A program made the translations under genes and the position numbers. Source: Bdellovibrionales bacterium (GTDB taxonomy: Bacteria; Bdellovibrionota; Bdellovibrionia; Bdellovibrionales; UBA1609). Taken from it: a DNA stretch of 11,804 nucleotides. Positions 1 to 7,396 of the stretch are shown one piece after another. The notes beneath the pieces were generated by a model. It was not told where the DNA came from, made no database searches, and saw only the letters and a program-made list of their open reading frames with translations. The stretch lies in assembly GCA_028279085.1 (NCBI GenBank), contig JANQSX010000134.1:1-11804 (forward strand), written 5' to 3'. Each line of letters begins with the position of its first letter. The stretch's first letter is position 1.

Positions 1-191
1 TATGGCACTCGGCCGCGCCGTCATCACTTTTAGCGGTTTTAACTTGCCTTCTGTAGATCTTTTGATAATTTGCCTCACAAAAGCATAATATCATGATAAT
101 TTACCCTTTTCAAGCGCATTTGTATGCTAAATATTTGTTGCTCAAAGTTAAGAATACAAAAAAACCTTGGTTGGACAGTGTCTAAATAGCT
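1..191. other. Left-edge region, no certain gene
   Basis: No gene can be assigned here. The first 30 bases are clearly richer in G+C than the rest, and three frames stay open to the window edge. On the minus strand an ATG at 94 and a GTG at 78 (reading VRQIIKRSTEGKLKPL...) both run off the edge. On the plus strand a frame ends at the TAA at 86-88 (…NLPSVDLLIICLTKA). Two of these must be wrong. The leftward promoter at 85-113 favours a minus-strand gene starting near 78-94, but the piece is too short to identify. Bases 114-191 contain a T/A-rich stretch and no convincing hairpin terminator for the ATPase gene. Confidence 0.3.
85..113 (-). promoter_or_regulatory. Candidate sigma-70 promoter reading leftward
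   Basis: On the minus strand TTGAAA (108-113) is followed after exactly 17 nt by TATTAT (85-90), each differing from the consensus by one base. Initiation would fall near 78-79, next to a GTG that opens a frame to the window edge, so the transcript could be leaderless or nearly so. The element lies downstream of the ATPase gene and would start a separate leftward transcript. Seen in sequence only; the real gene is off-window. Confidence 0.4.
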
Positions 192-1331
192 TTATATTTT
201 CAGATATTCTTTGGAAAATGTGGTAAATGGCAGTACACGCCCTGATTTTTTTTCATCTCCATAGTCCTTATGACCTCTGTGAACCTGAAACCATAAAGGA
301 ATAGATGTTCTTTGTTTGAAATACCTGATAGCAGGAGAGAGATGCGCATCCCCCGTTTTACACTCCACACCGAATAACGGCACATTGTTTTTTATGACTA
401 CAAAATCAACTTCCCTTTTATCCGTATCTCTGATGAATCTTAATTCCATATCATCTCCCTTAACATCTTCGTAATAGTGACAGTATTTCAACAAATTGCA
501 GGCCACTAGATTTTCAAACCTGATACTGAGACTAGGAATGGGCGACCAATCAAAAAAATAAAGTTTTTGCTCCTTTTTAACGGCCCGAATTTTTTGCGAT
601 CCATAGGGAGGAATTCTAAATACCATATAAAGATTTTCCAAAAGAGTGATCCAGCTTTCAATGGTTTGATGACTCACTCCTATATCCTCCCGAAGAGAGC
701 GAATAGATAGAGGAGAACCAACCCGGATTGGTAAATTCTCTACAAGCAAATAAATCAAGGATAGTTCCTTGACCTGTTTTAAATCCCTTAAATCTTCATG
801 AATAACTCTTTGTCTGCGTTCTCTGGTCCACCTTTTTGAATAGGTGTCAGAGTGTCTGAGAAAAGGTTCAGGGAATCCTCCAAAACGCAACAAGTGCTTC
901 AAGTCACCGGTAGTAGGTTTCTTGTTGATTTCAAATAGAGAAAAGGGATGCAATCGGTAATAATGGTACCTACCTAAAAGAGAATCTCCTCCCTTTGAAA
1001 AATAATCCAATCGTGCTGAACCGGTTACTAGAAATGAATGAGTCTTGCCGTGCTCATCATACAGTCCTTTCATCAGTCCTCTCCATTGAGCAAATTTATG
1101 AATTTCATCAAATATGATTCTTTTATATGTCAGGGGAAGTTGGTGTTTGATGATTTTTTCCTTATGGGATGAAATATCCCAATTGAGATAAGCCGGATGA
1201 CTGACCTTTGAAGGTTTGAGAAAACTTAAAGCCAAAGTAGTTTTTCCCACTTGTCTTGCTCCACCGACAAATACCATCTTTGATTTAAGGTCCTTGTTTA
1301 TATCAGAGGACAGATAACGAAACTTTTTCAT
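192..1331 (-). CDS. AAA ATPase with DUF4143-type C-terminal domain
   Basis: This 379-residue protein matches the AAA_14/DUF4143 family of stand-alone ATPases common in archaea and bacteria, whose biological role is poorly defined. Visible motifs are a Walker A GARQVGKT at 24-31, a Walker B IIFDEIHK at 72-79 with adjacent D and E, and a sensor-like VTGSARLD at 102-109. A GGFPEP block at 151-156 is typical of the family. Around 205-240 lies a winged-helix-like segment, followed by FENLVA (272-277). The C-terminal domain carries E307-V-D309 and E323-x-K325, the spacing of a PD-(D/E)xK nuclease-like fold, though nuclease activity is unproven. An AAGGA element precedes the ATG. The gene stands alone, is somewhat less AT-rich than the lipoprotein genes nearby, and could have been acquired horizontally. 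Family call firm, function unknown. Confidence 0.88.
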   Translation of the reverse strand: MKKFRYLSSDINKDLKSKMVFVGGARQVGKTTLALSFLKPSKVSHPAYLNWDISSHKEKIIKHQLPLTYKRIIFDEIHKFAQWRGLMKGLYDEHGKTHSFLVTGSARLDYFSKGGDSLLGRYHYYRLHPFSLFEINKKPTTGDLKHLLRFGGFPEPFLRHSDTYSKRWTRERRQRVIHEDLRDLKQVKELSLIYLLVENLPIRVGSPLSIRSLREDIGVSHQTIESWITLLENLYMVFRIPPYGSQKIRAVKKEQKLYFFDWSPIPSLSIRFENLVACNLLKYCHYYEDVKGDDMELRFIRDTDKREVDFVVIKNNVPLFGVECKTGDAHLSPAIRYFKQRTSIPLWFQVHRGHKDYGDEKKSGRVLPFTTFSKEYLKI

Positions 1332-1340
1332 TCTTTCCTT

Positions 1341-1389
1341 ATTTTACAGACATGAGTTTTATAAAGTCAAGTTAAAATAACTCATGAGT
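1341..1389 (-). promoter_or_regulatory. Promoter and candidate operator of the ATPase gene
   Basis: Minus-strand TTGACT (1365-1370) and TAAAAT (1341-1346) are separated by 18 nt just upstream of the ATPase start, which would give a very short leader. The motif CATGAGT occurs at 1351-1357 inside the spacer and again at 1383-1389, 32 bp apart (about three helical turns) in the same orientation. The second copy is part of a perfect 10-bp palindrome, ACTCATGAGT (1380-1389). The two sites bracket the -35 element, an arrangement typical of a repressor operator. The regulator is unknown; this is inference from pattern. Confidence 0.4.
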
Positions 1390-1663
1390 ATTTTAAACTG
1401 TATTGAATATTACTAATATCCTCAAGCTATAGCTAAATAACGAAAAAAGAACCGTGTATTTAAAATTATTTAAGCCTCATAAAATACACAAAGTCATATC
1501 TCTGCTTTTTTTTCTTGCGACATTTTTTTATGAAGCTTCTCCATAACCATATTTTCCTGTTTTTAAGATGTGTAGGTAAAATGGGAGTTAAAAGCACTGG
1601 ATTAAAGTCTGCTTTTTCACATATCTATAAAAAATCAAGAAACTTATCCGATAAAAAATATAT
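1390..1663. other. Gene-free stretch between divergent genes, with dyads
   Basis: Together with the promoter region just before it, this makes about 330 bases without a confident gene. It holds a perfect 10-bp palindrome, AGCTATAGCT (1425-1434), and an 8-bp inverted repeat, GTGTATTT (1454-1461) with AAATACAC (1482-1489) around a 20-nt spacer. A run of eight T follows at 1506-1513. No plus-strand gene lies upstream that would need a terminator here. A 45-codon frame (1530-1667) lacking a Shine-Dalgarno site ends in a TGA that overlaps the next ATG; I do not call it a gene. Confidence 0.4.
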
Positions 1664-2479
1664 ATGACAACAAAAATATTATTTCTATTAGCTTTAATAC
1701 TTACACTCTTTCCCAACTGTACAACGGATTATTTTGGCTTTTCCGAAGATACAGCGTCTAACACTTCTGCCCGTTCATTAGTGCCTATGGTTTATTGTAA
1801 TAAATTCAATGAAAATGGATTTAACGGTATTCTTATCTCTTATTATGATTGGGATACAGAACAATTTAATACAAACAAGTCACAGCTTTATTTATGGAAT
1901 GTCCCAAATGAATTTTCTCATCCACCAACAAATTATATTCAAATCCATTCTTTCTCTATAGCTAATAATAAAGAAACCTATAACAGCTCTCCTATATCTA
2001 TAGAAATGACACCTGATTCCTCCGCTCTTTCCAAACAAAGTATTTTAGTTACCACTATCGGTCATGATCTATTAGATGATGTAGGTGGAATATCAATTAA
2101 CGAACTAATAAAAACATATAGCTTTACATTGGAAGGTATCAATGGTTGGCATGGAGTTACCCTTTCTATATTTAATGCACATGATAAACCAATAAAAACA
2201 GCTCAGGTTCTTATTCCTCCATTCGCAGCCAATCCACACACTTATCTAAATAACAATAATCAAGAACAACTATTATTTAAATTACACCCTTTTGAAAAAA
2301 TAGCCCATATCCATAAATCGGATAAAGTATTTTATAATAAAGGATTAGAATTTTGCGAAGCTTCTCCATTCCCATTGGATATTCCCGCTTTTAACAGCAG
2401 CAGTGAATCTGCAAATACAATAGAAGATTCTTCTGATGGATTTACGCAAGATCTTTCTCTACTCCCTGATCTGTTGTAA
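1664..2479 (+). CDS. Predicted lipoprotein, unknown function
   Basis: The 271-residue product starts with a lysine and a hydrophobic stretch ending in LFPNC, giving a lipidated Cys19 after a short signal peptide. Asn at -1 is unusual for enterobacteria but tolerated by the relaxed spirochaete lipobox. The mature part is rich in Asn, Ser and Thr, with beta-strand-like alternation and several aromatic residues, and ends in an acidic serine-rich tail from about residue 245. Only two further Cys (45 and 231) are present. I recognise no family. It is transcribed alone, divergent from the ATPase gene. No Shine-Dalgarno sequence is visible before the ATG, so start strength is uncertain, but the signal peptide fixes it well. 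Envelope location is inferred; function is not. Confidence 0.75.
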   Translation: MTTKILFLLALILTLFPNCTTDYFGFSEDTASNTSARSLVPMVYCNKFNENGFNGILISYYDWDTEQFNTNKSQLYLWNVPNEFSHPPTNYIQIHSFSIANNKETYNSSPISIEMTPDSSALSKQSILVTTIGHDLLDDVGGISINELIKTYSFTLEGINGWHGVTLSIFNAHDKPIKTAQVLIPPFAANPHTYLNNNNQEQLLFKLHPFEKIAHIHKSDKVFYNKGLEFCEASPFPLDIPAFNSSSESANTIEDSSDGFTQDLSLLPDLL

Positions 2480-2750
2480 TACGCACATCTCACATTTCCA
2501 TATAGCACCCCCCCTGCATCTAAAAATGAAAGTAGCTTTGCAAGCATAGTGCTATCAGTTAACCTTGGTTAGTATCACAGCATCATACAAAACAGCCAGA
2601 AGTCTTGTGTCATATTTTTCATCTAGACTTGATTGTTTTTTTTAATTGGGGCAGGTTCAGAGAAGAAAACAATAATTATAAACTAAAGACAAAATATATT
2701 TTTCAAACATGATTACTATTTAAAAATAACACAAGTTCACGGAGGAACGA
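2480..2750. other. Gene-free stretch with dyads
   Basis: No gene is supported here. ATAGCAC (2502-2508) is repeated inverted as GTGCTAT (2549-2555) around a 40-nt spacer. A possible terminator lies at 2600-2643. The strong ribosome site GGAGG (about 2742-2746) for the next gene ends the region. A convincing promoter for that gene was not found; TACTAT near 2712-2717 is a possible -10. Confidence 0.35.
2600..2643 (+). terminator. Weak candidate terminator after the lipoprotein gene
   Basis: AAGTCT (2600-2605) pairs with AGACTT (2625-2630) around a 19-nt loop. It is followed, after five bases, by eight consecutive T (2636-2643). The loop is long and the gap to the T-run is not ideal, so this is only the best candidate between the lipoprotein gene and the next plus-strand gene. 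Confidence 0.3.
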
Positions 2751-3068
2751 ATGTTGGAAATCAAACAAACAGACTTGAATGAAATTGAACTGTTATTAAA
2801 TCAATCTGTAAAAGGTTATCACTTTCTTTTTGATCATAAAAAAATAGCCCAAATTTTAAAAACACCAACAGAGAATATTGATTTTTTTAATAAAGCCAAT
2901 ATCCAACAAATTCAGGAACTGTTGACAGGTCTTTTATCAAAAAAATCTTTTCACCAAAAACAAACTTATTTGAATTCACTAGATCATCAAAAATTTGAGC
3001 TTCTAGTAAGAACTTATTTTCACATTGTGGACAGCACAGTAATGGCCTCTTTAAAAAACACCCACTAA
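2751..3068 (+). CDS. Small helical protein, unknown function
   Basis: The gene encodes 105 residues with no signal peptide or membrane span, so the product is probably cytoplasmic. The sequence reads as four or five amphipathic helices with many Gln, Lys and Leu residues. The stretch KFELLVRTYFHIVDS (about 81-95) looks like the end of a conserved alpha-helical domain. It has no Cys and no obvious catalytic motif. The start is well supported by GGAGG five bases before ATG, the best ribosome site in the window, suggesting efficient translation. It converges on the 73-residue gene at 3098-3319. I do not recognise the family and assign no function; coding status is supported by the ribosome site and the soluble-protein composition. 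Confidence 0.7.
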   Translation: MLEIKQTDLNEIELLLNQSVKGYHFLFDHKKIAQILKTPTENIDFFNKANIQQIQELLTGLLSKKSFHQKQTYLNSLDHQKFELLVRTYFHIVDSTVMASLKNTH

Positions 3069-3069
3069 T

Positions 3070-3090
3070 TTATAAAAAATATTTTTATAA
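3070..3090. terminator. Bidirectional AT-only palindrome between convergent genes
   Basis: TTATAAAAA (3070-3078) and TTTTTATAA (3082-3090) form a perfect 9-bp stem with a 3-nt loop, placed one base after the plus-strand stop codon and 8 bases from the minus-strand stop. Either strand gives a run of five or more U in the 3' arm. The stem has no G-C pair, so it is weak as a classical terminator, but its position between convergent genes is what a shared terminator would need. Confidence 0.45.
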
Positions 3091-3097
3091 GAAAAAA

Positions 3098-3319
3098 CTA
3101 AGCTAAAAAACGACGAGTGGAAGAAGAGCTTTCCACAACACTACGTATTTCCGACATCATAAAACTGAGACGATTCACTTCCTCTTTGAGTTGAAACATA
3201 TAGTTATGAAAAGTATTTAAACTTTCCTCTGTGGCATAATTATTACCACTATCAAAAGCACTAGCATCTGATTGCTTAGGTAGAGACATAGCAAAAGATA
3301 AAGCTGATTTTTTACTCAT
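3098..3319 (-). CDS. Small protein with C-terminal coiled-coil helix, unknown function
   Basis: This 73-residue product has a polar Ser/Ala-rich N-terminal half and a strongly helical segment at about 36-64 containing QLKEEVNRLSFMMSEIRSVV, with hydrophobic residues spaced as in a short coiled coil. The tail is Ser-rich and ends RRFLA. There is no signal peptide, Cys or metal motif. Translation would start at an ATG with only a weak AAAAGTGA-like site upstream. It lies 106 bp downstream of the protease gene on the same strand, with a possible terminator and a plus-strand promoter between them, so it may have its own promoter. Family not recognised. It could be a small adaptor, but that is not shown. 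Confidence 0.6.
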   Translation of the reverse strand: MSKKSALSFAMSLPKQSDASAFDSGNNYATEESLNTFHNYMFQLKEEVNRLSFMMSEIRSVVESSSSTRRFLA

Positions 3320-3342
3320 ATTTAATCACTTTTCACATTTAT

Positions 3343-3371
3343 TTGATGGGGCCTCAAAACTACCCTATAAT
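3343..3371 (+). promoter_or_regulatory. Candidate promoter reading antisense into the protease gene
   Basis: On the plus strand TTGATG (3343-3348) is followed after 17 nt by a perfect TATAAT (3366-3371). Transcription would start near 3378 and run into the 3' end of the protease gene on the opposite strand. No plus-strand gene with a ribosome site lies downstream before putA. It could make an antisense RNA or be fortuitous in AT-rich DNA. Confidence 0.4.
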
Positions 3372-3389
3372 GCTATACTCGACTCAAGT

Positions 3390-3426
3390 CTAATAAAACT
3401 TAAATATACTTACATTGTATTATTTT
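3390..3426 (-). terminator. Candidate terminator of the protease gene
   Basis: Immediately after the minus-strand stop codon an AT-rich hairpin can form: GTAT (3417-3420) pairs with ATAC (3406-3409), extended by four A-T pairs past a one-base bulge. The 7-nt loop is followed on the minus strand by a short T-rich tract (about 3393-3401). It is weak because it has only one G-C pair. Confidence 0.25.
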
Positions 3427-4241
3427 CACTCTACATAACCACAAGCTAATTTAGATAACTCTATCTTCCCTATATCTCTACGAATTTGCCCTTTACTAAG
3501 CTTTGGATTCATAATGCTGGGGGTGTCTTCTATATGCGCCATAGCACCTAAATGCCCCAACTCATGTAGAGCAAGGCTGATAAAATCCACTTCTCTGTTT
3601 GAAATGGGCACTTTTCTGGCAGAAGGACTTCGATCATCGTCACTCTTCCAAAAAGCAAAAAAGTTCAAAACAGACTTAAAAACATAGATAAATTGTCTCC
3701 AAAAAGACTTCGGAGAAGTACTGGCCAGGAATCGCTCTGTAGAAAGTTTTGGCACTTTCGTATAAACAGAATAATCAATTTGTTTTCTTTCATAATAAAA
3801 TTCATAATCAATATTATTCACTATAATATCCGCTTCATAGATAGAACCTCCAAAGTAATTCCTAATATGAGTGGTTCCTTGTTGGTGAGCACTTAATATT
3901 TTATATCTCTTATCTAAAAATAATACATTAGCCCCATCGTCAGGAGCATTCTTACCGGGAACATGTTTCAACTGAACTTCTCCGATGAGATCAAATAACA
4001 AGCCTTTGCCTGTGTAATAGTTCCAGGACTCATTCCACATATCTACGGCATATATAAAGTTTTTGCGACTAATTTCAGGAACAGATTCATGGATGTAAAC
4101 ACTAATAGGTAATGAGTCCCATTTTACAGAGAAACCACGATCTACACGAAAGTAACACATATCCCTATTCCCGGTTTCTAAACCTTGAAAACCACATGAA
4201 ACAAATACAAAAGTAATAAGAAAAAGAAAAATAATTTTCAT
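3426..4241 (-). CDS. Lipoprotein metalloprotease, matrixin/metzincin type
   Basis: Starting at the ATG at 4241 the product has 271 residues. A TTG nine bases upstream is in frame but only two bases from the GAGAGG ribosome site, so the ATG (11-nt spacing) is preferred. Residues 1-15 form a signal peptide ending in FVSC with lipidated Cys16, placing the enzyme on the cell envelope. HELGHLGAMAH (226-236) is a zinc site of the HExxHxxxxxH type with ligands H226, H230, H236 and catalytic E227. SIMNP (242-246) is a Met-turn. The N-terminal block (about 45-85) with W69 and N70, and ADIIVN (137-142), also fit matrixins. The usual metzincin Gly at motif position 8 is Ala here. About 80 residues separate ADIIVN from the zinc site, including an aromatic/basic segment at 178-198. 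The substrate is unknown. Divergent from putA. Confidence 0.8.
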   Translation of the reverse strand: MKIIFLFLITFVFVSCGFQGLETGNRDMCYFRVDRGFSVKWDSLPISVYIHESVPEISRKNFIYAVDMWNESWNYYTGKGLLFDLIGEVQLKHVPGKNAPDDGANVLFLDKRYKILSAHQQGTTHIRNYFGGSIYEADIIVNNIDYEFYYERKQIDYSVYTKVPKLSTERFLASTSPKSFWRQFIYVFKSVLNFFAFWKSDDDRSPSARKVPISNREVDFISLALHELGHLGAMAHIEDTPSIMNPKLSKGQIRRDIGKIELSKLACGYVE

Positions 4242-4321
4242 AATAAACAAAACCTCTCTGATCTTTTTTTCGGAAGAAATAAATGGATTTTTTAGCTTTT
4301 TATCTGTAAAAAAGAATAATT
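4242..4321. promoter_or_regulatory. Divergent control region of protease and putA
   Basis: This 80-bp space must contain the start signals of both divergent genes. It is rich in A and T runs. The minus strand has the GAGAGG ribosome site of the protease gene and a TTTACA that could be a -35 element, but no well-spaced -10. The plus strand has no strong promoter match and no Shine-Dalgarno site before the putA ATG. Any shared regulator cannot be read from the sequence. Confidence 0.3.
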
Positions 4322-7300
4322 ATGAGTGCTATAAATAACTCCCAAAAAACTCTAATGGAAATACAGGAAACAGAGATCCTGGAAACAGGAGAAAAGCTAT
4401 TTTCTAACATTAAAGATTCTCAAAAAAAACTATTCAGCAAAAAGTGGTGGTATGGACACTTAATGCAATGGACTCTCTCCAACCCCTCCTTTAAAACTCC
4501 TTTGTTTCGATTTGTAGATGTTTTTCCTTCATTGGATAAAAGTACAGAAGATATTCCTACTTTTTTAAAAGAATATTTTTCAACAAAAACAGGTAAACTT
4601 CCCCCTTTTATCAGTAAAGGAATACCGCTGTTGTCTCCTTCTCTAATGAAGACTTTTATTTCAAAACAAATGAAAGAAATGTCCCAGCTATTTATTGTGG
4701 GTGAACATATTTCCTCTACCCTACCGGTGCTGGAAAAAATAAGAAAAGAGAATAGTGCTTTTACCCTGGATCTCCTGGGGGAAGCCACTCTTTCTGAACA
4801 GGAAGCTATGACATATCAAGAACGTTATTTACAAATTATAAATCAACTGCATGAAAAGACAAAAAATTGGAAACACAATCCATTAACAGATGAAGATGAA
4901 AAAGGAAATAGTATACCAAAGGTAAATATTTCAGTTAAAATCAGTTCCTTAGATTCTCTGGTTTTTACAGAAGCATGGAAGAACAGTAAACAAAGAATAA
5001 AAAATAAGCTGCGAGTGCTCTTTGAAAAAGCAATAGAAACAAACACTTTTATCAATATTGATATGGAACAATATGAATATAAAGACCTCACTCTGGAGGT
5101 TTTTAAAGAACTTGTTTCCGAACCAACATTTAGAAACTATCCTTATTTTGGTATTGTAATTCAAGCTTATTTACAAGATTCACAAAAAGATATTAAAGAC
5201 CTTTGTGAATTTACAAAAACACATCCTAGCCCTATTACAATTCGTCTGGTTAAAGGTGCTTATTGGGATTACGAGTTAATTCATGCCCGACAACAAAATT
5301 GGCCTTGTCCGGTTTACCTTAATAAGTGGGAAGCTGATCTGAATTTTGAAACATGTGTTATTCTTATTCTCAAAGCTTATCCTCATCTTCGTTTAGCGAT
5401 AGGTTCCCATAATATTAGGTCTATTACCTACGCTGCATACATATCCCAAAAACTTAACCTTCCAAAAAAAGCTATTGAAATTCAAACTCTTTACGGAATG
5501 GCTACAACTATTAAAGATCATCTTATTCAAAAAGATTGGAGAGTGCGGCAATATTGTCCTATGGGTGCTCCTATTCCAGGAATGGCTTATCTAGTACGAA
5601 GGCTTTTAGAGAATACAGCCAATGAATCTTTTCTCCGTTCCTGGCAAAATAAAACACAAAATATTGAAGAAATGTTAAAAGCTCCAGGAAAACACTGTAC
5701 AAAAAATCAGTCCACGGAAAAATCAACATTATTACATTTAAATGATGGAAAAGATAAAAATAAGAAAGTGTTAAAAACAAATTCTAAAAAAATATTTAAA
5801 AACACTCCTTTGTTAGATTTTTCTCTTTCCGAGCATCGTCAAAAATTCCAAAAAGCCCTGGAAGAATGGAAAAAAAACCTACCTCTGAAAGTACCTCTAA
5901 TTATTAACAACAAAGAATACAAAAGCTCCACAACCTTTAAAAGGGAAAATCCCTCTTGCCTTTCTCAAATTGTCGCTTTGGTTTCTCAAGCGGAAAAAAA
6001 AGATTGTGATCAAGCAATTACACAAGCTCTTCAAAGTTTTTCTTCTTGGAGCCAATGTCCTGTTTCTCAAAGATCTGATTTGTTATATTCTTTAGCAAAT
6101 AAAATAGAAGAAAAACGATATAGCTTATCCGCTTTACAAGTTTTGGAAGTGGGAAAAAGCTGGAAAGCAGCAGATGCCGATGTTTGTGAAGCTATTGATT
6201 TTTGCAGATACTATGCAGGAGAAATATTAAAATGGGGAACAGCCCAATCAACCGATTCCATATTAGGTGAAGATAATCATCAGCACTGGCAAGCTCGTGG
6301 TTTAGCTTTAGTGATTGCCCCTTGGAACTTTCCTCTGGCAATTTTAACCGGAATGACGGCTGCTGCTCTGGTAACGGGCAACACTGTATTGGTTAAACCG
6401 GCAGAACAAAGCTCCGCTATTGCTTATGAAATGATGAAACTACTAATGGAATGCGGCTTGCCCGCTGGAGTAGTACAGTTCCTACCTGGAACGGGGGAAA
6501 AAACCGGCGCCTATTTAGTGGAAAAACCGGAAACAGAATTAATTGCGTTCACCGGTTCTAAAGAGGTAGGTCTGGCGATTTTAGAAAAGGCTAATCAAGT
6601 TTCCAGCCGTCATAACCGACTCAAAAAATGCATTATTGAAATGGGAGGAAAAAATGCAATTATTGTAGATAATAGTGCTGATCTGGATATGGCTGTAGCT
6701 GGAGTAATGGAGTCCGCCTTTGAGTTTCAAGGACAAAAATGCTCAGCCTGCAGTCGCGTACTGGTAGCTGAAAGTATTAAGGTGTTATTCACAAAAAGAT
6801 TAGTAGAGGCTCTACACAGTTTAACCGTAGGACAAGCGGAAAAACCGGAAATGCGTGTTGGACCGGTAGTGAATGCTGCAGCAATGAAAAAAATAAATTC
6901 CTATATTAAAGAGGGAAAACAATCAGCTCAACTTATTTCAAAAGAACTACCCTGTCCTAAGGAAGGCTACTTTATAAGTCCTGCTATATTTAACAGGGTG
7001 CCTCCTAATTCTCCACTTTTAAAAGAGGAGATATTTGGACCAGTGCTGGCACTCATTCCTTTTAAAAATTTAGATGAAGCCTTACAAATAGCTAATAATA
7101 CAGAGTTTGCTCTTACCGGCGCTTTTTATTCCCGAAGCCCGAGCCGCATTGAAAAAATAAAAAAAGAATTTCAAGTGGGTAATTTATATATCAATAGAAA
7201 TTGCACAGGAGCTTTAGTAAAACGACATCCATTCGGGGGTTTTAAAATGTCCGGCCTTGGACATAAAACCGGCGGAACAGATTATCTCAAACAGTTCATG

Positions 7301-7372
7301 AATCCCAAAGTGATTACTGAAAATACTGTACGAAGAGGCTTCTCCCCTCACCTTTTCACTGAAGAAGAATAA
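4322..7372 (+). CDS. putA: Bifunctional proline dehydrogenase / glutamate-semialdehyde dehydrogenase
   Basis: This 1016-residue enzyme oxidises proline to pyrroline-5-carboxylate with FAD, then the hydrolysed semialdehyde to glutamate with NAD+. The length fits the minimal PutA type, and no N-terminal ribbon-helix-helix DNA-binding domain is present, so it should not act as its own repressor. The proline dehydrogenase barrel spans about 125-440, with K206, D247, RLVKGAYWDYE (308-318), QTLYGMA (388-394), Y411, Y423 and R426-R427. These match E. coli PutA K329, D370, Y540, Y552 and R555-R556 by motif and spacing. A Lys/Asn-rich linker (about 445-500) leads to the aldehyde dehydrogenase domain. 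That domain has PWNF (N669), K692, FTGS (743-746), E773 in EMGGKN, nucleophile C807 in GQKCSACSR, and EEIFGPV (902-908). All key residues are present and the frame is intact. No Shine-Dalgarno site is visible before the ATG. Confidence 0.97.
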   Translation: MSAINNSQKTLMEIQETEILETGEKLFSNIKDSQKKLFSKKWWYGHLMQWTLSNPSFKTPLFRFVDVFPSLDKSTEDIPTFLKEYFSTKTGKLPPFISKGIPLLSPSLMKTFISKQMKEMSQLFIVGEHISSTLPVLEKIRKENSAFTLDLLGEATLSEQEAMTYQERYLQIINQLHEKTKNWKHNPLTDEDEKGNSIPKVNISVKISSLDSLVFTEAWKNSKQRIKNKLRVLFEKAIETNTFINIDMEQYEYKDLTLEVFKELVSEPTFRNYPYFGIVIQAYLQDSQKDIKDLCEFTKTHPSPITIRLVKGAYWDYELIHARQQNWPCPVYLNKWEADLNFETCVILILKAYPHLRLAIGSHNIRSITYAAYISQKLNLPKKAIEIQTLYGMATTIKDHLIQKDWRVRQYCPMGAPIPGMAYLVRRLLENTANESFLRSWQNKTQNIEEMLKAPGKHCTKNQSTEKSTLLHLNDGKDKNKKVLKTNSKKIFKNTPLLDFSLSEHRQKFQKALEEWKKNLPLKVPLIINNKEYKSSTTFKRENPSCLSQIVALVSQAEKKDCDQAITQALQSFSSWSQCPVSQRSDLLYSLANKIEEKRYSLSALQVLEVGKSWKAADADVCEAIDFCRYYAGEILKWGTAQSTDSILGEDNHQHWQARGLALVIAPWNFPLAILTGMTAAALVTGNTVLVKPAEQSSAIAYEMMKLLMECGLPAGVVQFLPGTGEKTGAYLVEKPETELIAFTGSKEVGLAILEKANQVSSRHNRLKKCIIEMGGKNAIIVDNSADLDMAVAGVMESAFEFQGQKCSACSRVLVAESIKVLFTKRLVEALHSLTVGQAEKPEMRVGPVVNAAAMKKINSYIKEGKQSAQLISKELPCPKEGYFISPAIFNRVPPNSPLLKEEIFGPVLALIPFKNLDEALQIANNTEFALTGAFYSRSPSRIEKIKKEFQVGNLYINRNCTGALVKRHPFGGFKMSGLGHKTGGTDYLKQFMNPKVITENTVRRGFSPHLFTEEE

Positions 7373-7396
7373 ACAACAAACAATGTTTTCCACTCA

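Noticed and set aside
145..191. Possible terminator of the ATPase gene with a seven-T run
   Set aside because: The only available stem (AACC/GGTT) would leave a two-base loop, which cannot form.
2332..2547. 71-codon minus-strand frame
   Set aside because: It lies mostly antisense to the lipoprotein gene and has no family resemblance; judged a shadow.
160..2570. AACCTTGGTT present near 166 and again near 2561
   Set aside because: The flanks do not match and no element boundary is visible; most likely chance.
4420..5780. Several minus-strand frames inside putA
   Set aside because: All are antisense shadows of an intact, well-conserved coding sequence.
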